Source: Neurospora crassa OR74A
Lineage: Eukaryota; Ascomycota; Sordariomycetes; Sordariales; Sordariaceae
Assembly: GCF_000182925.2 (NCBI RefSeq)
Contig: NC_026503.1
Location: forward strand, 620,001 to 684,000
Length of the DNA stretch: 64,000 nt
Reading direction: 5' to 3'
The first letter of the stretch is position 1. Each line of letters begins with the position of its first letter. Below, one piece after another: positions 33,704 through 45,000 of the stretch. A program made the translations under genes and the position numbers. Below the pieces are notes generated by a model that saw nothing but the letters and a program-made list of their open reading frames with translations, had not been told where the DNA came from and searched no databases.

Positions 33704-36061
33704 CTAACGCCTTGGTTGCTGTGAATATGCAGATGTTGCCGGCGGAATATCCCGTAAAGGCAACGAAAACGATTGACGAAAGGCAGGGATAGGCTCCTGA
33801 TACCGACCCGCTCCGGCCATTGTCAACCCACTATTGGGCATGGCGAATTCTGGAACAATGCCCGTGCGCACCTCGTTCCGCCGCCCAAGCGGTTGATAGT
33901 GTAGCTGAGGCGGAGGAATCGGGTTCGGAAGATGGTATTGTTGGAGAAAGGCCGATGGCGGGGGATGAAGCAATGTTTCGGCATGTCGGACCGGTCTGTA
34001 CGGGCTCGTCCGCTGTTGAAGATATATGTTGGAAGGAGAACTTGCCGACATCGGAGTATGTATGAGCGGCTCGCCGATGGGAGATGAGCCAAGATAAGCC
34101 CCGCTTGAGGTCAGGCTGTGCTGAGACTGTAGGCGGTTCGCAGACAAGGCATACTGAGAGGTCGGGTGAGCCGTTGTCGAAGCTGCAACGACGGTCGACG
34201 GCGAGACACCAGAGCCGCTGGTCGGCAAGATTGATGGCATGGGAGCAGCCGCCGACGTGGAGTTGACGTAGGTCGCAGCCATGCCCGGAGCAGGTAAAAG
34301 GATGGGAGGCAAAGAAATCATGCTCTCCGGTGCGTAGCTGACGCGGGAATAGACTTCACCCGGGAGCGTGTTTGCCGTGGATGATTGAGCGTTGTTCAGT
34401 GTCAAGTTTGACACCGACAAGCGCGCTTGTTTCAAGGCCATCTCGCTCGTCGATGGAAGCGGTGCACAGGCAAATTCTCGAGAATTTCTGAGGGCTTCAG
34501 GTACCGTTACTGTGGGGTATAGGGTCTCTGAGGAGGCGTACGGCTTCAACGGCGTCCGACGTTTAGCTGGCGGCTCTAAAAGATCAAACTCTGGCATGCT
34601 CCTCTTTCGGGTTAAGGGTGTGCTTGCCGGGTTCCAGATTGGGGTTTGGCCGGCGGCATGGGTCGGCCAACCTTGGCCAGAGCTCTGCTTCGCATAGAAA
34701 CTCGCGCTTGGTGACTGTCCGGCCAGAGTCGGCTGCAGTGGTGAGGGGAAGTGCTGGCCTGTTGTGGGAGAGGGCAAAGCCGAAACGGGGAGGGCGTTTG
34801 GTGACGGTGCCAACAGATCTGCTGGTGAAGAAACTTGTCGCGCTCGCTCCAGATATTCGCGAAATCTAGCCAGCTTAACCAGCCATTCTTCCCACTGCTT
34901 CTCGGTGACCAGAAGACTGTATCGCATATTTCCCAGAAACTCAACCTCCATAACATGGATCTCGTTCACCGAAAGCTGGGACACCTCAGACCACGTCTTG
35001 TTGGTGTATGTGTTGTCGTCGAGGAACTTATTTGCTAACATCAGCGCGACCGTAAGCAGCCGATACTCACTGCCTGGGAGCCCATGCATTTTGGGGTTCA
35101 GAACCTTGAGTCGATGGATGTACAAGAGAGACAGAAGAATAACATTCTGTGTCACCTGGGTAGTCGACAAGAGGTTGTGGACCCATTTCTTGAAGTTGGG
35201 GCAAGCGATGGCGGGTCCCTCGATCCGTCGTACAGGGGCGGCACCTGGACGAAGGGCATCGTATGTCGCGGCCCGCTCAAGTACTTTTGAAGTTTCGAAC
35301 CAAAACAGCGCTGTCAGATCGGCCACCAAATCCGAGAGACTTCCGCCTTTGGGACTGATACATGCCGGAACCTGCAAGCTGTGGAGTGCCATGGCGGCAT
35401 CCCGCTTCGAGATCTCCTGTTCTCGTCTGATGGGGCTGGGTGAGGGCGGTCTTGAGGGCCGCTGTGAAGATGGCTTCCGTGATTGGTGCTGCTGCTGGTA
35501 CTGCTGCTGTTGCTTCTGCGAAACGTATTGTTGTTGGCGTTGCTGCCGCGGTGGACTTTGCTGCCGTGACTGGTGCTGCCGCTGTTGGTATTGCTGATGC
35601 TGCTGGGCATAACCTCGCTGTGCCGAACCTGAATTCGAGCTAGTAGACGAAGCGGCAGTCGACCATTGCTGTGGGTTGGGAAGGTAAAGTGACTGTGTGT
35701 CCGAGTAAGAACACAGTGACTCGGAGTTGTTAAACATGTGGGCCAAATCTCGAGGCGGCCTTTGGGACACAGCACTACAACTGGAAAGTGCCGGCAGAGT
35801 TGGATGAGTGTAAGACCTATGTTGTTCGTAGGAGGGAGTCAACTTCGGCACTTGGTATGTGGTACCCATGTCGTTGTCGTATGGCGGCGTCTGAAGACCA
35901 CCGGCACTGCTTGGATTTGAGTTCTTGATGAGGTTTCCGTAGCGACGCCAGCCAGATACGAGTGATTGGGTTGTCCACCGATCGGCAGGAGACTGATGCT
36001 GACTTGAGAAGGGCGACGAGGAGGGGAGAGGGTTCTGACACCGCGTCCTGGCGAGATACAT
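33704..36061 (-). CDS. Clg1/Pcl-type (Pho80-like) cyclin with Gln-rich N-terminal arm
   Basis: A single exon of 785 residues runs from ATG at 36061 to TAG at 33704. The N-terminal arm (1-220) is Ser/Pro rich and has a Gln-rich block at about 152-192. The cyclin fold spans about 285-400: FKKWVHNLLSTTQVTQNVIL, then LLYIHRLK, then YRLLTVALMLANKFLDDNTY, TNKTWSEVSQLS and MEVEFLGNMRYSLLV. The LMLANKFLDD..YTNKTW arrangement is typical of Pho80/Pcl cyclins, which partner Pho85-type kinases (PHOA/MDK-1 in other fungi). Gln richness and the large disordered C-terminus (410-785) resemble yeast Clg1 and its fungal relatives. Likely roles are nutrient signalling, morphogenesis or autophagy control through Pho85. 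Which subfamily member it is cannot be settled by eye. It stands alone in a 25 kb gene-poor stretch. Confidence 0.93.
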   Translation of the reverse strand: MYLARTRCQNPLPSSSPFSSQHQSPADRWTTQSLVSGWRRYGNLIKNSNPSSAGGLQTPPYDNDMGTTYQVPKLTPSYEQHRSYTHPTLPALSSCSAVSQRPPRDLAHMFNNSESLCSYSDTQSLYLPNPQQWSTAASSTSSNSGSAQRGYAQQHQQYQQRQHQSRQQSPPRQQRQQQYVSQKQQQQYQQQHQSRKPSSQRPSRPPSPSPIRREQEISKRDAAMALHSLQVPACISPKGGSLSDLVADLTALFWFETSKVLERAATYDALRPGAAPVRRIEGPAIACPNFKKWVHNLLSTTQVTQNVILLSLLYIHRLKVLNPKMHGLPGSEYRLLTVALMLANKFLDDNTYTNKTWSEVSQLSVNEIHVMEVEFLGNMRYSLLVTEKQWEEWLVKLARFREYLERARQVSSPADLLAPSPNALPVSALPSPTTGQHFPSPLQPTLAGQSPSASFYAKQSSGQGWPTHAAGQTPIWNPASTPLTRKRSMPEFDLLEPPAKRRTPLKPYASSETLYPTVTVPEALRNSREFACAPLPSTSEMALKQARLSVSNLTLNNAQSSTANTLPGEVYSRVSYAPESMISLPPILLPAPGMAATYVNSTSAAAPMPSILPTSGSGVSPSTVVAASTTAHPTSQYALSANRLQSQHSLTSSGAYLGSSPIGEPLIHTPMSASSPSNIYLQQRTSPYRPVRHAETLLHPPPSAFLQQYHLPNPIPPPQLHYQPLGRRNEVRTGIVPEFAMPNSGLTMAGAGRYQEPIPAFRQSFSLPLRDIPPATSAYSQQPRR

Positions 36062-36770
36062 GCCGCGAGAAAACTCCTTCTTACGGCGGGGGAAACAGCG
36101 GATATGACGTGGTGGGGGGGAAAAAGTCCGACGACGACAAGTTACTACTGCACCAGTGATTGTAAGTGAGCAATTGGTGAAGTTGATTTGACGATATGGC
36201 TTTCAAATCTGGATCAGAACTCTGAGGTCAGAAGGAACCCCCGCATATGGTGACGCCTGGACGGCAATTGCTTCCTTCTCGTTTTCTCTGCCGCCGTGGT
36301 CTGTTTTTTTTGGCAATTTGAAACTGGACTGCGGAGATCGAGGACAGGAAGGGTCTTGGTGAATGTAGCTTGTATATCGCTCCTTCCAATATCGAATTCG
36401 AACGTGCTCTTGCCGGCAGTCCAAGGCAGGCGCGAAAGGGCTAGCGCCGTCGCGCGTGGATGGCTCAGAGGCAACTTCCAAAGTGCTCCGGTCGCAAGTC
36501 GTTAACCGGATCGAGGAAACGAGCTTCCTGATTCAGGTACTGTACCGGGCCAAGTGGTGTGTCGCTTCTTTGACCGTAGTCCTTTATGGAGAACGCCTCC
36601 CTTTGCGACAGGACAAGCTCGGATCAAGATGGACGCAATGAAGCTTTGTCTGTGGAGGACCCTCTTCGCTGCTGGAATGACACCCTGGACTGGCAAAGAA
36701 CAGGATATAGCATGGAGGGAAGAAGAAGAAAGGGGGAAGATTCGAGTCGTTGGTACCCGGGCCCGGGTCC

Positions 36771-36803
36771 GTGTCGTGTCGTGTCGTATCGTGTCGTGTC
36801 CAG
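36771..36803. repeat. (GTGTC)n pentanucleotide repeat
   Basis: Six to seven imperfect GTGTC units upstream of the cyclin gene, with one GTATC variant. Confidence 0.85.
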
Positions 36804-39800
36804 TCGTTCTCGCGATCGAGGTAATGCGGGCGTGGTCGTTGCCGTGGATGTCCGTTGTTGTTCGTGTTTCCTCTCTACCTTGCACACACGTCCACCGTGA
36901 CCTTTTCTGGCGACAATGGAATGGTGGTGACGGGATGATGAGGCACTGGTCACAGCGAAGCCCCTGGTGACGACGGGTGATGCTCTGAGGCTGAAAGGGA
37001 AAGCAGAATGAACAATAAGTCGAAGGTTGAAGGGGGGGGAAGGGATACCGGTCAGGGTACCTCTATCTCTAGGGATGGAGGAGGAGAATAATGAAGGAAA
37101 CAGAAAGAGTCGAGGTGAAAGCCTCCATTTCCTCTGCCATGATCCATGTTGGGTTTTGGGATGAAGGAGGTCATGGTCCCGTCACGGTGTTCCGTTCGAT
37201 TGCTTCGTCTTTCCCCGTCGTGGTTGCGTACTAGTATGTATCCGTATCGGGTGAGTACCAAAAAAGTGAATTTGGGAAGCGTGTCAGTGGGGATCCCATG
37301 TTTCCATGTTGGTTCAATGCTTGTCTGCTTCCACAGGTCACTCCGTTGCAGGTCACTGCCACTAGCGGACCCTGGTCTTGTGGTCTGGTCTGCACATTCC
37401 CATGTCCCGTTTTCCACTTGTTCCTCTTGCGAGAACCCGGGACCCGCTGCCAGTGACAGTCTCTTTTTTTTTTTTTGAGGTACGGTGATACATATCTCTT
37501 TCCTGCTTACATCCAGGGCGCATGTACGTATGTACTGCGTACTAGGTAGGAGGGGGGGGGGGGGGGCCGACTGACCAGCAATGGAAATTGCATCCAAGCC
37601 ATTCTCACGCATATTTGATCTTGCTGAGCCAGAGATTGTTGCATCGCGACCTACCTCTAGGTATTCGGGCTTGGTACTTAGCTACTCACGCAACATTCAG
37701 CAAGTATCACTGATGACCGAATGTCGTTGTCAGCACATTCCGAATCTTCCTCAAGGTTTTGGTGCTGGCCACTCACGGCCCGTCTCTTGTCGGGTCCCGG
37801 ATGCAAAAAGGAAAAAAATAAAAGGCAGAAGGCTCCAGCAGCTGCGTCCAGTTGCCCACCGCCGGTCGCGTAAAGTGCCCTCCTTTGCTCGACATCTGGC
37901 TTCAGTGTGGAACAGGCAGATCCAGTCTTCCGCCAACGTTGCCTCTGACTGGCTGGATGGTCTCTGCTCCATTGGGTCGATGGGTGGATCAGGTCACGCT
38001 TACCAAGGAGCGGTCCGGGGTCTTTGCCATTTTCCAACCCTTCATTGAATGCGCTGCATGGCCATGGCCGCTCCTTGGCTCCTTCCACTATGATTCTTGG
38101 CCTTGTACCCCCGTAGAAAAGAGCAAGCAGGACCGGAAGTGTGGACAGGAAACAACTCGAATTGTTGCGAGTCGGTGCCGGTCAATCAAGACTGTTAGGT
38201 GGTGTAGTGTACTTGGATAGGTGCGTACTTGCTGCTACTCCCGTAATTTGGCTTTTGATTTGTCAGTTGTTAGCGTCTTACGAGTTGCCGTGCCTGACTG
38301 AAGAATGGATGGTGGTGGTGGTGAGGTAGGTACCGGTAGGTAGGGGCAGTGAGTGGGCAATGGGCACACGGACCGGGGATCCACAAAAAGAACCCTTCTA
38401 CCAATTCAATTACACCTTTCCACTTAAGTCCCTAGCTGGCAATGCTCTCACTCGAATACTGGGCCACTGGCGCACACACACCCTGGACACACACACACAT
38501 TGGCACTGCAGTTGTATACACTACGGTAGTGCATTTCGGCTGTCTTTTCCCTCATTCCCATCAGTCAGTCCCAGTCGTGGATCAGAAAAAAAAAGAGAAA
38601 AAAAGAGAAAAAAAAGGTAAAGGTCTCGGCGAGGATACGAACACATTGGCAGGCCACGCGGTTTGAGCGACTTTTCACCTCGTTTCTCTTTTTTATCTCA
38701 GAATTCCATGAAAACAGGTTAGCGCGTCCGGAGATCCATTCATGTTGACCTCATCCCTGCCGTCAACGGCGTCTCCTTTTGTGTCCCTCTGGTCGGGATC
38801 CAGCACACACACACACACACACACTGACACACCACATTGCGACTGAGGTCAGCGTCACCGGACTAGCGCAAACCACAGACCGCCAGCCGAAGCTGGAGAA
38901 GAACGTGCTACACGTACTGCGTACATACATAACGTACCTATAGGCCTAGCTGACCCGGCCCTGTCCGGACCATACTGTACGGCTCCTCCTCGTTTGTACA
39001 ATCCGAAGTTGCAGCACCACACAATTCCCCCCTCCCCCTTTAGGCCCCTAGTTCTAAAGAGTTGTTGTGGCCCATACATAAACTTGTCCAGCCAACATAA
39101 CAGCAGCATGTGTATAACGAAACTCACATCGAGTGGCACCAACACCAACCAAGTGCAACACCAGTCATGCCAGCCGGGGTTGAGTGTCTGGAAAGTCAGT
39201 CACCTTATTGGTTTGTTGCTTTCGCTTGCTCGTGCTATCTGAGCCCTGATACGGCCCGACGTCAGTTGGCGTCAGATGAAGGAAACTGAGCGGTTTTGCC
39301 TGTCTGCCTCGCCCTTCAAACGCATTACCATGTTCGGCCCGTGCTGGACCTGGTGTTTCACGCAGGAAATGGATGCATAGGTAGAAGAGGAACTGCTAGG
39401 ACTGGAACATTTGTTCACGCACTGTTATCGTCGGAGTGACCAGTGACCATCATCTTTGCCGTGTCGAGCATCATCCCTCGTCGCTGGCTGTTGATGCAGT
39501 GGAGAAACAAGGACCACTTTATCACCAAAAGTAAAAAGGAGGCACGGGCTCTGCGTTGCTTGGCTTCTCCTGGGGTTTGGCTCGCCATCCATTGATAGCT
39601 TGCTGAAAAAGCCTCGCCCACCGTCCAAGCCATCGATGCCCTGTACGGTATCAGTCGACCAATCAAAAGTTGACGCCGCGTTTCCAGAGGCAAAAGGCAA
39701 CAGTGTCGATTGGCGCGTTCCAAGTGGCTGGCCCTTCTCCCTGTCTCCAACTTTCCATCCTCTCTCCATGCCACCAAAAGGGGGGTTTATCCATGACTTA

Positions 39801-42003
39801 AACCTCGGTGCATGGCCTTCGCCGTCTATCCAAAAAGAATTATGCCGTGATCGAGAAGCGAAACCACTTGTTCTCCGGCCAGCATCGCGTCACGACACCC
39901 ACACAACCTTGTCAAAGATTGATGAAGAGTGCAACGCTGGAGTGCTATTGAACACACAAGCCGCCCACCAGAGTCCCTCTTTCAATAAACCCTTCGCCGG
40001 AACGATCAACCGCCACGGAACTCGCCCACTCAAGGTCCCTCCCTCCCTCCCTTGAACTTACTGTGCTGCCGCCGGGCCCAGGCAAAAGGCCTCCCCTGAA
40101 GTCACTCGTGCGTCTCCAGCTTTTCTCATCCGGAAAGTCTGGAAATAGAACGCCTCACGATGCATCCAACATGACTTCTAGACCTCCGACTTGGAGACAT
40201 AGCACATCGCATACGCACACACAAACGCACGCGCACACGGGCGGGATCCTCTTTATTACCTAGAGCTGAATGATTGATGAGCGCAGGTCGATCCGAGGTC
40301 GCTCGCAGGTCTGTACACTACACTAGTACTCTGCCATTTCCAGAAACATCATGATGAGCACAACCTGGAGGAGCTGGTTGTGAAATGGAGTGTCAGCGAC
40401 CCGCTCTTTTTCCCGCCTCTCTTCCCCATCTCTAATCTTGACTACCATCTCAATCGTTCCGGATCAGAGTCTTGCCAAATTCGCTTTGGTTGGAGTGATC
40501 TCCCCTTTGCGGAAAGACGACAAAAACTCAAAAAGCCTCGGCTCCGTATGGAATGCGTCCAAACCTTGCGTAGTTTTGATGCGACAATCAAACGACATAA
40601 CCCTTATCCTGGAGGAGCATCACGAGTATAGAGCATGTATGTCTTTTCTCGGCCAGCAACAGCCGAGCCCCAGCTGTGTACGTACGGTAGTGTAAGCGTA
40701 CCACACACGGTCATGGCACTGCAACGCATTTACTCCGGGGAGAGGTGTATGCCGTTATGCATCCGTCCTAGTTCCCTTTGACAGCTCTTGCGTCTTCCGT
40801 ATCCCTTTCCAGACAACCGCCCTTTGCCATGCTGGTCAAGTCTGGAAATTTCCAACCGACTGATTGCGGTTGTGCCAGCTTTGCCAAGGCCATCAAAAGA
40901 GGGCGTGTGGGCGGCGGCGTGGAAGAACCGACATAGGTATACCAAAAGGGCCAGCCAGGAGCAAAAGGCTTGGTTATCGATCTGCAGCGCCAGCAAATTG
41001 CTTTATTCGCAACTGTTGCGGGGCGCGCTCATTCACGAACAAAGTTACTCCAAAAAGTTGGATCCCGTCTTGTGTTTCGCACATATCTAACATCCCGTGC
41101 GAACGGAACGTGAAGCTCGTGGCAGAATGACTACACACGGACCGGATCCTTTGACATCGTCGAGGTCATCAGTTGACCGCGCCATCGCCCCCGACTTGTA
41201 GCTCCCTGTGGCCTACATAAAACATATTGAACATATCTGAAGGGCGGCGGCGGTGCGGCATGATGGAGAAATGAAACAGCGGAATCCTGCGCCTATGCCA
41301 GGTAATCAAGGTAACCAATTTGCTGCGGGCTTATAGCCATGTACTTTGTCGGTGCATGGATGTTCAAAACCTCTGAAAACTCATGTGTATCCATCCGTAA
41401 TGGTTGATCGGTTCTCGATCTGCCTAACGACCTGGTCCGAATGGGGACGAAAGAGAGTGGTGGTTGGGATTGGGGACACAGCTCAAGGATGAACGCCGTT
41501 CAGAATCAACAACCCCACCGGCTTCTACTGCTGAATGGTGTTAACCCGATCCTGTACGCGCATAGCATACTACGTACTGCGTACATGGTGCACGCATCTG
41601 CACCATCAGAATATCGCCGGATCGAACAAGAAAGCGAATGGAACCACTTTCCATCACCAACGCGGGTTTACGAATCCGAAGGACGGATGAGCAACAAACT
41701 TTTTCCTACCTTGAAGTTGCGGAGCCTTGTCTCGAAATATCCATCCTGTCGGCGCTTTTGGAATTTGAATGCACAACTTGGTTCTCAGCCGTCTCGGACT
41801 AGGTTTTTGGGTACGAGTACGCGCAGTTCCAAAAGCCTTGGGTTTGCCATGCTTGCAAACCATGTCTTTTGGAGCTTCCAACTGTACGGGATTCTTGTTT
41901 AAAATAATGAAAATCAATAGTAGCTGGAGAATAATTGCCTTTTACCGTAGTAGGTCCAGAGAGGTGCCGCGGCTGGATCAAAGTTTCTTGATTGCCTGTA
42001 CCA

Positions 42004-42026
42004 CCCCCCCCCCCCCCCCCCCCCCC
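42004..42026. repeat. Poly(C) run, 23 bases
   Basis: Uninterrupted C run ending in CCCGGG. Long G/C homopolymers are rarer than A/T runs. It could form G-quadruplex structure on the other strand. Confidence 0.95.
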
Positions 42027-45000
42027 GGGACTTGATTTGGTCTTTGAAATCTTGCTGTAACCAGCACTCTCGATGTATGGTGAGGGAGGGGTATACACCC
42101 ACTTTGTCGCATCGCTTGCGCTTGGGGTGGGTAGGAGTCGGAGTCGGATCGGATAATGAATAATGTTGGTCGGCGACTGCCTGGGACAATTGGTGCTTCA
42201 AAGCAGCATCATCGTATGTCGTCAGCCCGCGTGAATGAAAGGAATTAGCCTTCATTCTCGGTGGCATGCAGATCCTACGATGTTGAGCGACGCCGTACAA
42301 TTAAGAAAAAAAAAAAGCCTGCGTGTTGCGGAATTGCTACCTCCAGTCTTCTTTGCCAGCTTGCCAGCCTCTCCACCCTTTCCAGGATCCGGCGTTACTA
42401 GTGTCTGGTTTGTATGGGACCATTGAGCTTCAGAAGTCGACAAGCGAAGTCGTTCAATACACCAAAGCACTTGACGAACTGGATCCCCCGTACATGGAGG
42501 TTCCGGGGCATGCACACCCGGGGAACCTTGACCTGGGTTTCGTGAGCAGTATCCGTTTTGTGTTTAGTTGCAAGCAGGCAGTCAGTCAGTCGGCCATCAT
42601 CGGTTCTTGATTGCTTGCCAAAGAGAGGTAGGATTTCCATTTCATACACATACCGAGCAAGACGATAATGAGCATGAAGCGGCAAAGACCACTTTTACCT
42701 GGCCTGGTGCACAGATTGTTGGCAAGATAAAGGGTGGAATCCAATTCCATTTCTATAGTCCGAAACGAGACGACATTGTAACCGGCATGGGGGCACGGTC
42801 AACAAGACTGCAACGACAGGAGGAATTGCATGTTGGCAACCGAACTCGGACAAGAACATGAGGGACAATTGACTGCGGATGGAACGGCTTGGGCGGTACA
42901 TTTTGCCCAGCTATCAAACGCCAACGAGATAAATGACTGAGGCGGTCCGTGGCCCTCCTTCTTCAGCCCGGTTAGCGTTTCTTTTGGTGTCGGAGCCAAA
43001 TATGATGAGTAACCAACCCAGTAAGATATCAGATCCGTATCCGTCTGGTGTTGTGTAATTTTCCTTGTGCTCTGCTTCTGCTGATGAATGGATGGATGGA
43101 TGGATGGGCACGACGGATGGATGGGATATGCTGCATACCTTATGATGTCCGTCCTCATCTTGGCTGCGACACGTACTGGTCCATTTAATGACAAGATCAC
43201 AACTTTTTCAATTTGCTCGCCTTAGAGACTCAGGCGCCTGCCTGGACAAAGCCAGAGACAGAAAAAAGACATGGAAAGGCAAGCGCACTACACTTTCCAT
43301 TTGTGTTCGGCTTCGACTTTCCATGTCTCGACAGTTAAGTTCTCATTGGTTCCCTCGAGACATTAGGAAAATGGATGGTTCGAGCATCGCGAACCGTCAC
43401 GGCGGTCACTTTGTTGATTTGCTAGGAAGGTATGTACGCAGTACTGCATAGTACGTACCTCTCTCTATCTCTAGTGTACACTACATACCACACAGCACTC
43501 AGCAGCAGGACCTTAAGGTGGTGGAGAACGCCCAACTGAACTGTGACCATTCCATCCCTTCCTTTCCTTGAGAGCCCGTACAGTGTGACAAACGATTGTT
43601 CAATTTTGTCGCGGGTCACCGTCTTCGTTTGTCGCTTTCGATAGCATTTGCAGCAATGTGGAAGTGGCCCAAGGTGGTCAGCCGCTTTTCTCCCAGGCGA
43701 GCTGCCAGTGAGACACGCCAGACAACAACAAGCAAGCTGCGGTTAGTTTGATTGGATTGGGATGTATCATGTCATGTCACACTGGGGGTGGTATTTTGAA
43801 ACCCGTTTTCTCTTGCCGCACAACTTATTTTTTTATTTTAATTTTTTTCGTTATTATCACGGTCGGTCGAGTCAGCTAACTGTTGCAGTGGCCGTAATGG
43901 GAATCCAACTCCAAACAACAACAACAAAAAGCAGCCGAGCAGGTTGTAACCAAGAGCCAGGCGCTCCAACTGCAAGTTGCATGGCTGCATGGGTGGATGG
44001 CCTCTCTGGCGAAATCTCAAATGAATGGAGCGTCCGCTCACCCACCCGCGCGCGCCCCATCGTCAAGTGACGCGGACGGGCACGGCAGGGTGGACCCGGG
44101 GAAAGGTACTTCTAAAAGTACCTAGGAGGATGGTGGACAGCCGTCGAGCAGCCGGACATTGCAGTGGTGTCGCCATCGCCCGCCGGAGTGCCCTGTGACA
44201 ATTGGCAATTGATTCGCTCTCGAGCTAGTGGTCTCTCTTTTTTTTCACTTTGACGCCGCGTTCCAGTCCCTTGTTCCCCAGCAACTCTACCTTCCAGCAC
44301 TAACAATGCCTAGTAGTATTACTGGCAAATGCTGGCAAAATACGTCGCTGGATCGTTGTCGCATAGGCAGATATGTGCCGCACTCTGCACTGCGTAGGTA
44401 ACATCAACATCCCATCCTCATCAATACGCCCCTTTTTTTTTATCGCACCTTAAAACTTCATTTGGCAATGAAAGGCAACTGCTTCCTCGGCTGGACCTCA
44501 TAAAGTCACATCAGTCATGTGGCTTGTATAACCTCCCGGCGGAGCCTTGTCATCGTCTTCGTCGGTTTCGCCTCCCCATGCCTGCTCGGATTTCTCTTTG
44601 GTCTTTTGGTGATCTCGATCTTAAAAGGCTAAATGTTTGCCGCTTCCGTCGTGCCCGCGATGAGCGCAAACTCTTTGTTTCGTGTAACGCCGTCTTGCCG
44701 TCACGTCTCGATATGACCTAGCAGGGCGTGTATATGCTAATACATAGTACCTAGTCTGTTTGCAACTCTTTCGGCGGGCCACTGCTTTGACGGAGAGATG
44801 TTTCGAAAGTGGCGGGCCTGAAAGCATGGATTTGATAGACACCACTTTCCCGTACTGCACTGTTTATCTGTGGAAGGGGATAGACAGGTCACACCCATTA
44901 TTTATCCTTTACAGATCGTATTCGATGGATGGGGGTACGTGAAATATCGTTGGCGCAGGCTTACCGCCCACCTCTGTGGTATTGGGCTGGTTGTCCTCTT

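Noticed and set aside
34764-35597. 277-codon plus-strand frame
   Set aside because: It lies antisense inside the cyclin gene. Its Cys-rich part is the complement of the Gln-rich coding repeat.
44530-44548. Minus-strand GCCGGGAGGTTA, shared with fungal 5S rRNA
   Set aside because: Only about 12 bases agree. The sequence on both sides differs from 5S rRNA, so no 5S gene is present.
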